A DNA stretch of 64,000 nucleotides, from positions 248,001 through 312,000 of the forward strand of contig MU404093.1 in assembly GCA_022695795.1 (NCBI GenBank), read 5' to 3'. The DNA comes from Biscogniauxia marginata (Eukaryota > Ascomycota > Sordariomycetes > Xylariales > Xylariaceae). Below the pieces are notes generated by a model. It had not been told where the DNA came from and made no database searches. It saw only the letters and a program-made list of their open reading frames with translations. A program made the position numbers and the translations under genes. Below, in pieces: positions 56,501 through 64,000 of this stretch (position 1 is the first letter of the stretch; every line of letters starts with the position of its first letter).

Positions 56501-59500
56501 ACGAAAAAATATCAAGGTCCCATTCAACTTTAGAGGTCAGCGGTCGCAGAACTTGGTCATCAGTAGGTCGAGGCACAGCTATTGCGAAGAAGTTCTCAAT
56601 GTCGACAACCGGCGTTGATTCTTCCCCGTGTCCATTTAGAACGGAGATGTTGGATGTAAAGCCTCGTCCATTTAATTTCAGACATTCCGTTAGAGCAAGT
56701 AGCTTCTCTCTAGGTTGACTGTTGAGGCCTGCCCGCACCGACATAGAACTGATAGAACGGGGGACCACAAGTGAGCTTTGCCGTATCTTTTTGGGAAAGC
56801 TGCTGTACGCGGCCACAATGATAGAGTCCAGCGTTGTTGGGTGGATGATATATCTATGGCTCTCCGAAGCGACGTCGGGGATGGAAATCCTAGCGATGGC
56901 CTTTTTTCTTGCGAATTGGATATCCGTCAAGTTTCGGAACGCCTGACCATGGTAGAACCCCATTTCCCGCATGTTAGAATACAGGCGATCGGGCTCTATC
57001 TGATGGGCCTCGAGACCTGGGATGAAGAATGCATTAGCGGAGACAGTCCGCTCGCCTACTTCTGTTGTTGAGTCGCTTTCAGCTGCCACATAACCTTTGC
57101 AGTTCACCATCCAGCTGTCTCCTGCACTCATACAAGAAACCGTAAATTCGTACCAATTGGCGTGACTAGGTCGCATACTAAGCTGAATCTCGACGCCGCT
57201 TGACCCATCTGGAATTGTCAAAGCATTCAAAATTTCTATGTCCTGAAGATTATAACAGGTAATCAGCCTGTTTGAGCCCTCTAGCAGGCGTGTTGCCTCT
57301 ATAGCCATGGCAATGTAACCAGCTCCAGGAAGTACTGGGCCACCCTCGACTTGGTGATCCGCTAACCAAGATATGTCAGCGAGACGCAAGAAATTCCTCC
57401 ATACAGGAGAAAGTCCGTTGTCTCCGGGAAGTATACTTCCAAGTAGCTCATGAGGCTCGAATCTCTTCTGGCGGATTTGCTTGTTCACCCTAGATTCAAC
57501 CCAGTAGCGTTGCGTGTGGTTCCACGCATAACTAGGGAGGTCGCTGATAAAGGTAGTCTTATCACCCAAGGGAGAGTTGATAGCTGGCAGGCAGACATGA
57601 TACCCCCTGTTGATTAGCTCACAGGCTAGTGTTTGCATTGTCTCAACGGCGTCGAGCCCTCTTTGAAGGCACGATGCATAGGGCAAGTCCTTGCCTTTAG
57701 CCTTGAGAATTTGACGGATAGGACCAGACAGCGTGCCATGGGGCCCAACCTCGATAACCATATCGATGTCGAGTGTGTCATTCTCGGCGAAGCACATCTT
57801 CTTAAATGCCTGACTGAACAGAACAGGGCTTGTTAAGTTACGTACCCAGTGTTCCGGAGCAAGAGCCTTGCATGAATTGATGATTTCACCCGTTACCGGA
57901 GATGCGTACCGTAACATTGGTTCACTCTTTTTCTCATCACTCGGCTGAGTGGGTAGGATGGTTTGGAGACTAGTTGTATAGTCTTGTGCTAAGCACATCA
58001 TGTGGTGGGAGTGGTACGCAAGAGGTACCTTGAGTTTTCGTGCAAATATGCTATCTGCTTGCAGCCGCTTTTCGACTATTTCAAGCGCTTCTATGTCACC
58101 GGAAAGGGTGACGCTTCCAGGTGAGTTGACGCAGGCTACAACAACACGACCCCCCGGTGTGTCTATGAGATATTTTGCGATCTCCTCGGAACCTAGTCCA
58201 GCAGCTATCATGCCACCGGATAGCAGCTTTAGGGGTTCGCTCTGCAGCGCAAGATGACCGCGATAGAATGCAACACCGAGAGCTTCTGTAAAGGATAGAG
58301 CTCCAAAGACATACCCTGCAGCTATTTCCCCACTGGAATGACTGGTCACGGCGGCAGGGATGATACCCCAGGATTTGAGAAGGTCAACTAAGCACAATTG
58401 CAGAGCCACAGTGATTGGCTGGCTCAGGTTAACCTCAGCAATGCGCGTCGTCTCGGAGTCGCGCATTAGTTCGTCTAAGTAGTATTAGATACGTAGTTGC
58501 TAGAAAGAAATGTCGGAGAGGGAGATGACGAACCGTACAAAGACCAGGTCGCGCCATAGCCCTTCAGAATTTCGTCGGCTTTATGGACAGCCAAAGCGTA
58601 CACGGGATAAATGGAGATCAGATCTCGGCCCATTGCATGCCATTGAGATCCCTGGCCGTTAAAAACGAAGCCCAGTCGGGGAACTTTAGCCGGAACGTGA
58701 GTTGTCTTGAGCGAGGGCGCCTCTAGCCGATCTGCTAGTTCGGCCATGCTGCTCGCACGAATTGTCGCCATATAGGGTAGCCTCGAACGTCTCTCCGACA
58801 GGGTGAACGCCAGGTCACCCAAAGCTTCAGCTCCAAGTGATACCCGAATATGTGTTGCAAGATTTACGGCATTCCCCTTCAACGCCACAGCATCTTTTGC
58901 GCTTAGAATGTAAATGCGAGATTGCCCAATGTTGACAGATAAGGTGGTCCCATTCGACTTCCCACTTACTTCTGGAGCCCTTTCGAGGATAACGTGTGAG
59001 TTTGTACCTCCATAGCCATAGTTGTTCACCGAAGCGCGAAGCGACTTGTCTCTGGGCCATGGCATGAGAGTGGTTGGAACCTGTAAATAATACGTCAAAA
59101 CTCCAAATGTTAATTTTGGCATAACGGAATTCCACGCACCTTAAGATTCCATTCATCTAATGGTATTTTTGGATTAGGCATCTCGTAATTCATATTCTGC
59201 GGTATCTTTCTATTCTTTAAAGCCCAGATAGTCTTGATGATACCCGCAAGCCCGCTTGCCGATTCTGTATGACCGACATTTGTTTTCACCGAGCCAACTA
59301 CAACAGGATCCCCTGCTATACGACTTCTACCAAATGTCTTAGCTAATGCTTCAGCTTCGATAAGATCACCAGTCGGCGTTCCTGTCATGTGGGCCTCGAC
59401 GTAGCCAGTGTCTGCAATATCAAGGCCAGCTCGTTTGTAGCACTGCTCTATCAACTTAACCTGGGCTTCTAAGGATGGGGATGTTATTGATGTCGTTTTT

Positions 59501-60780
59501 CCATCCTGGTTTAGACCACTTTCTCGTATAACCGCGTGAACATGATCTCCATCTCGGATTGCTGCTTCCAAGGACTTGAGGATAAGAGTCGCCGTCTAAA
59601 GGTTCTCTCCGTTAGAATTCTGATATACAGCATGTGTATTGAATAATAGGCACCACAAATTTGACTTGTGTAACTTACACCTTCTCCCCTTCCATAACCC
59701 TGAGCGCGACTATCCCATGCGTAACATTTACCATCAGCACCAACCATACTGTCTTTCCTTTAGTATGAATGTTTCACTTTAACTAAAAGTAGCATCTCAC
59801 CTCAAACTAGACATTGCAATATAAAGATCTGGGCTCAATATGGCGGTGCTAGCCGCGATTATGGATATTTCTGATTCCCCCAAGGCGATGCCGCGACATC
59901 CTTGATGGAGGCACACCAAGCCGGACGAGCAACCCGTGTCAATGGACATGCTGGGCCCCTGTAAATCGTAAAAGTGTGATATACGGTTGGACAGCATAGC
60001 TGTGCCATTTCCAGTGAGGAAGGCAGCTGGGAGACACTCGGGGTCGCGCGTTTGAAGTTCATGATAATCTTTGCCGTAGCATCCTGTGTAGACAGATGTG
60101 TCCGAGCCTGCTAGGTTTTCCGCCGGAATGCCAGCTGCATAAGATGATTAGAGACATGGTAATAATAATAAAAGAGGGATAAGTGGAGCTTTATGAGGGC
60201 AATTATTACCGTCTTCCATAGCTTCATAGACGCATTCCAATAACCATCTCAGCTGAGGGTCCATCGCCTAAGTATCGTTAGCTCCACTCTATAATCCTCA
60301 AGTATTGCCTAAAAGACTCACATTAGCTACATCGGCTGATAGGTTGAAGAAGGCAGCATCAAAAAGAGCGACATCTTGGTCAAGAAAGTAGCCACCGACG
60401 GCATGGTTCTTTGGACTCAAGTCAGAACATTGGTATTATGGTACTTCGTTTGCTTCTGAGCTAGACTCGGCTCTCTGCTCACTTACACGACCTGGCCTCT
60501 CCTTGTCTGGGTGATAGAAAGACTTGACGTCGAATCGATCCTGGGGAATGGGAGACCAAGCTGAATGGCCCTCCGCACACATCCCCCATAGCTTCGAGGG
60601 GCTCGTCGCGGACCCGGAAAACCTGCAGCTCACGCCTATGATTGCAATAGGGTTGGATAGGGATTTAATTTTATTGGGAATAGAATTGACATTTGAAAAT
60701 GTGTGTGGCAAAATGCCATGGTCGTTTCCCAGAGGCGACGAGGTGTCGCCAGTTTTCAGCGACTTTGTAACCATGTTCAC
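53556..60780 (-). CDS. Reducing type I polyketide synthase, KS-AT-DH-cMT-KR-ACP, no ER
   Basis: Iterative fungal PKS of about 2,230 residues in about nine exons. KS: start [15 protein letters not shown] (residue 43 on), active-site Cys in SIDTGCSSG (Cys215), His motifs [11 protein letters not shown] and [23 protein letters not shown], nucleophile in [13 protein letters not shown]: double-hotdog with [14 protein letters not shown] (catalytic His) and HPTTLDS. C-methyltransferase: SAM loop [13 protein letters not shown] and [35 protein letters not shown] and [23 protein letters not shown] carries the phosphopantetheine Ser. Only about 150-200 residues separate cMT and KR and no enoylreductase NAD(P)H-binding motif is present, so the ER domain is missing rather than mutated. 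Nothing follows the ACP, so release needs a partner. Expect a methylated, partly unsaturated chain unless a trans-ER exists. All catalytic residues I can check are present. Confidence 0.93.
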
Positions 60781-61903
60781 CGTTATAGTATCTTATGATT
60801 CATCCCCTATGCTCTAATCGATGGTTAATGGCTTGAAGTAAAAAGGTAATTATATTACATATTAGAGAGGTGCTTTCCATGATATCTGTATTATCCTAAG
60901 ATTATAGATTCCTAGAAGCTTCATGGGTATTGCACATCAGCTAGCCACATTTCAAGCCCCCGTGAGAAATGAAGCCCGAGTTTCTCAATGGGAAACATGA
61001 TTGAATTTGCCATACTGGAGCAACAGAGTGAACTGAGGAATTTGATATAAAGTGGGAGTTAAAATGGCTCATATTGTTTTTGGCTAAGACACGTAGTAGA
61101 CTCTTAAGTTAACTCCCATTTGACTCCTTTTTTCTATCCAATAGGCTGGGGTCAGGGGTTGACTAATTACAAGATGGCCCATACTAAGTTAGCTTTGCTG
61201 AAATAGACAGCTATGTGTACTGACCGTGCAGGTGTTTAGAGTTGAGGCAATTGAATAGAGCAAACGAGTGAAATTCTGACTGGGATGGACTGCGTATCCT
61301 CCCGCAAAGATCCATGCATATGTGTAACGCACATAGTTCATTAACGTATCACATGCAAACGTATTCACATTCAAGACACAATGGTTAGCAGTGGTAAGAA
61401 ATTAGACCAGCGCTTATCTTTAGTTGTTTAGAGTAGTGAAGCCCGGGATCGAGATGTTTTTCATCAGAAACTGGAAAGCTGCTCTGATCAGACACGAAGA
61501 TCCACTGCAATGGCTAGGTATCAACCGTCTGGTTTTGTGGTACAATTTAAAAAGTCCAGGCCATTAATAAAAGATATTTGTATCTTATTGTCACATGCTC
61601 TCAGCCTGATGTAAATACTGTTAGTAACCGAAGACCAGCCATTCAAAAGGCCCACATAACCCCAAGCACTTCAACGGAAGAGAAAATATATGCACAGGGT
61701 TATTAAAACCATGAATATGGAATAAGAGCTTTCACGAAGGCTATAGACGGCTGAAGAATTCAATAATGTCAACGAATAAGTCTTAATACATATCATATCG
61801 ATAAACCTTTACTAGCCTTGAATGCGCGAATAAGTCTGCTCCGTGGTACAATATATGCTCAGCGACTACCTAATTATAGACGGCAGCCAGTCTCATCCCA
61901 TCC
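60781..61903. other. Intergenic between PKS and acyltransferase
   Basis: Upstream region of the PKS and downstream of the acyltransferase (both minus strand). No coding frame of note. GGGAGTTAA at 61,053 and its inverse TTAACTCCC at 61,109 form a 9-bp inverted repeat about 50 bp apart, 280-330 bp upstream of the PKS ATG. It could be an operator, but that is speculative. Confidence 0.4.
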
Positions 61904-63361
61904 TTATAGTGGTAAGCAGAATCGCCCAAACTCCTTATCCTGGAGCAAGCGCTCCATTTCTTCCTCGTAGAGATTCATGGCAATCTCGATACCCCCCTGA
62001 ATCCTCTGTGGCAATATAAATGAGACCCGAGCATGGTCATTGAAGTGTCCCATGAAGCAACGGACGGCCTCTGTGCGCCCGCCATTTGCAAACTTCTCAC
62101 TGCCAAAGACAATGGCGTCAACAGGGAAAAGTAACAAATTGGAGATAAGCATGTCTACGCCGTTCATGAACCGGAAGCGCGGCCTCAGTAAGTCGTAGTC
62201 CGGTACACTCCGGATCAGTGAATAGGCGTCATAGAGGACGGTGCTGCTGACCTGACTAGCACCCACGCGGATGGCCTGCGCAACGTGACCCAGAGGCACC
62301 GACGAGTCAAGTAGATCCGACAGAGGCAGTTCCGCTTGGTTGTAGAAGGTAATATTGCCTAAATAGCTAGGCGGCACGGCTTGGGAAAAGTCGGTCCGCC
62401 CGTCGATCGCCGACTCGAGTACCGATGTATCCGAGATCGTGCCATCGAAATCGGCCGCACGTGCCCGTACTAGGCCTCGCCACATCAGTGCTGTCACTAT
62501 GTCGTTACTTGAGAGTACATTAACGCCGACTGCTGCGTCACATTCCTTGCGGAGAGTCGCCTGGCTGGCGGAGGATATGTAGAAGGCTCGGTTGGTCGGT
62601 CTTCGCCCCGAGCTCTGCTTGTTGACTTTGTTTCGCTCGTTGGCTGCTTCTTCTGCCACTGCAGCCTCCACGGAACTTACTTGCCGGAGGCCAACTAGGC
62701 CTCTCATCCAGGGGTCTGCATCATCAGGTATACGCTCTAGGCTTTCCTGATTCCAGACCCTATCGAGAAGGCTGCGGTCCGAGCTCTCCGAAGGAAGGTC
62801 GTCGAACGTAAAGCCTAGATCATGCAAGCTTCTACAATGATCGGCCCATAGCTTCATCGTGGTAACCATGCCAGTACCGTCGATTGCCGCGTGGCAAGTG
62901 GACATACACAGAATAAAGCCTCCCGAGATGAAGTTGGCCTGGGCCACAAACACGTCGCAACCGGCATCTAGATCACCCTCGACAGGGACTGATAATAAAT
63001 CCTCTTCGTCAAATACATCGCTGGGGAATCCCATTTCCTTCAGCTCGGCATAGGTGAATTCCGAATTAAGCTCATTGTACAACAGCTGATGTGGCAAGGG
63101 TCCGCCCTCGGTCACCGACTGGTAGCGGATTTCACGCTGCCCGGGTCGCCAGCCACTTGTTCCAGGCGCCTGATTGTAGACCTTGCCACTGAGCCAGGGA
63201 ATTTTGTAGAAGGCCTTCCTCAAGCCTCTGGATAGGTCTTTAAATACATCTTTGGGTACGGCGTCAGATTTGAGTGGGAAATAAAAGCATAGATTGAGAT
63301 AATTAGGTTTGTGTAGATGGTCCATGGGAGTGAGTGGTACATGGGTCAGTTTCAGAGCCAT
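61904..63361 (-). CDS. BAHD/Tri101-like acyltransferase
   Basis: 485-residue single-exon enzyme of the transferase family PF02458 (BAHD / trichothecene 3-O-acetyltransferase-like), using acyl-CoA or an ACP-bound acyl group to esterify an alcohol or amine. N-terminus LTHVPLTPMDHLHKPNYLN is typical. The catalytic motif HxxxD is present in STCHAAIDGTGMV (about residue 160). The second family region (usually DFGWG) reads FPVDAIVFGSEKF near the C-terminus. NRAFYISSASQATLRKEC and SSNDIVTALMWRG are standard structural blocks. It lies 1.1 kb beyond the PKS start on the same strand, so it is a likely tailoring enzyme of that pathway, perhaps also releasing the chain from the PKS, which lacks a release domain. 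Intact. Confidence 0.9.
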   Translation of the reverse strand: MALKLTHVPLTPMDHLHKPNYLNLCFYFPLKSDAVPKDVFKDLSRGLRKAFYKIPWLSGKVYNQAPGTSGWRPGQREIRYQSVTEGGPLPHQLLYNELNSEFTYAELKEMGFPSDVFDEEDLLSVPVEGDLDAGCDVFVAQANFISGGFILCMSTCHAAIDGTGMVTTMKLWADHCRSLHDLGFTFDDLPSESSDRSLLDRVWNQESLERIPDDADPWMRGLVGLRQVSSVEAAVAEEAANERNKVNKQSSGRRPTNRAFYISSASQATLRKECDAAVGVNVLSSNDIVTALMWRGLVRARAADFDGTISDTSVLESAIDGRTDFSQAVPPSYLGNITFYNQAELPLSDLLDSSVPLGHVAQAIRVGASQVSSTVLYDAYSLIRSVPDYDLLRPRFRFMNGVDMLISNLLLFPVDAIVFGSEKFANGGRTEAVRCFMGHFNDHARVSFILPQRIQGGIEIAMNLYEEEMERLLQDKEFGRFCLPL

Positions 63362-63905
63362 TATGAACTATCTTTGGCATATTTGCTAATAAAAAAAGCT
63401 GCTCATGTAGATGTTAACATTACTATCCAGATAGATATACTATGCCTTATTCATAGAGCCTAAGCAGCTCTATCTCACATGTTCGCCGAGAATAATATGT
63501 CTGGATTGTGGAGTCAATTTGGAGTTAGCAGTAAACTAGGCTCTTGAGTCACTTATTAGTTACTTACAAAGCCACTGAATGTAGGCTAACAGGTCTAATA
63601 GGTATATTACGAATCGTTATTAGAAACTCTGCGGGTAGTGCCGCATAGCCGCCTAGGTGGCGCTCAATATCTGTTGGACAACTTCCCGATATCAATCGAG
63701 AACCCCAAGTCAAAAGCCATGTCTTATCCTGATCCAATAACCGCAGTGAAGTGCGCCAGGGTATCTTGAGATGTATGTTTTCTGAAAGTGTTAGACTCGG
63801 AATTGCACGTCGAGCGGATCTAACGAATCTGATGTACCTTCCGTCAGTCCGATCAACAGCTTATTTTACATTTTTTTTTTTCAATTCTTTCAGTTTCATG
63901 GTGCA
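63362..63905. other. Promoter region of the acyltransferase gene
   Basis: 0.54 kb without coding sequence before the LTR. A poly-T tract lies at 63,870-63,880. No defined element recognised. Confidence 0.5.
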
Positions 63906-64000
63906 TGTTACGACCCAACAAGGGTAAAGAGAATTTAAGTGGTCATGTGATCTGAGGTCACATGACTCCAGAAGGAATTCTCTGTTGTTCTCCTGAGAAT
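63906..64000 (+). mobile_element. LTR of the same Ty3/Gypsy family, truncated by window edge
   Basis: Starts TGTTACGACCCAACAAGGGT and matches the outer element's LTR start at 31,524, including GTGGTCATGTGATCT and CACATGACTCCAGAAGG. It is far less mutated than the 31-46 kb copies and carries only one copy of the U3 repeat unit in the visible part. Whether a full element or a solo LTR follows cannot be told. Confidence 0.85.

Noticed and set aside
53761..58257. Many plus-strand frames of 60-100 codons opposite the PKS
   Set aside because: Antisense shadows of a long coding gene; none shows a motif or its own splice structure.
1..64000. tRNA or rRNA genes
   Set aside because: No credible B-box plus cloverleaf or rRNA segment was seen by eye; a tRNAscan-SE run would be decisive.

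Overview
The window looks like nuclear DNA of a filamentous ascomycete (Pezizomycotina). Genes carry many short (about 45-90 bp) introns with GTRNGT donors and CTNA-type branch sites. The content is typical of moulds: a NACHT/ankyrin protein, an AA11 LPMO, UstYa-family proteins, a Zn2Cys6 regulator and a reducing polyketide synthase. Retrotransposon copies are AT-rich and full of CpA-to-TpA-type changes, as left by repeat-induced point mutation (RIP). The species cannot be read from the sequence.

Layout. 1-1.65 kb: 5' part of a SNF2-type helicase gene (minus), running off the left edge. 2.18-2.64 kb: a solo LTR with a perfect 5-bp target-site duplication, whose last base supplies the A of the first ATG of a NACHT-zinc finger-ankyrin gene (2.64-6.9 kb). 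9.2-10.4 kb: a secreted AA11 LPMO (minus). 10.4-17.0 kb: a long stretch without convincing genes. 17.1-17.75 kb: a broken remnant of a GH31 alpha-glucosidase. 18.1-18.6 kb: a GFA/CENP-V-like zinc protein. 19.0-26.7 kb: a candidate ribosomal peptide (dikaritin/KEP-type) locus. It holds a secreted precursor with seven copies of a peptide separated mostly by Lys-Arg, two UstYa/DUF3328-like membrane proteins with paired HxxHC motifs, and a DOMON-cytochrome b561 protein. 27.4-29.1 kb: UDP-glucose 6-dehydrogenase (minus).

31.5-46.5 kb: two copies of one Ty3/Gypsy chromovirus family, nested head to head. The inner minus-strand copy (36,793-44,318) sits inside the integrase region of the outer plus-strand copy (31,524-46,525). 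Both have paired LTRs and recognisable, RIP-altered duplications, and both are coding-dead.

47.2-48.4 kb: UDP-glucuronate decarboxylase (minus). With the dehydrogenase at 27.4 kb it would make UDP-xylose from UDP-glucose; the two genes are separated mainly by the transposon nest. 50.1-52.6 kb: Zn2Cys6 regulator. 53.6-60.8 kb: a polyketide synthase with KS-AT-DH-cMT-KR-ACP order, without an ER domain or a release domain. 61.9-63.4 kb: a BAHD/Tri101-like acyltransferase. 63.9 kb to the end: the start of another LTR of the same family.

The right half therefore reads as a polyketide cluster (regulator, PKS, acyltransferase, possibly a sugar-nucleotide supply pair) between LTRs of one family. The 19-27 kb block reads as a separate candidate RiPP cluster. 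These are the two parts most likely to be undescribed. All gene structures with introns were spliced by eye from reading frame and splice-site consensus.
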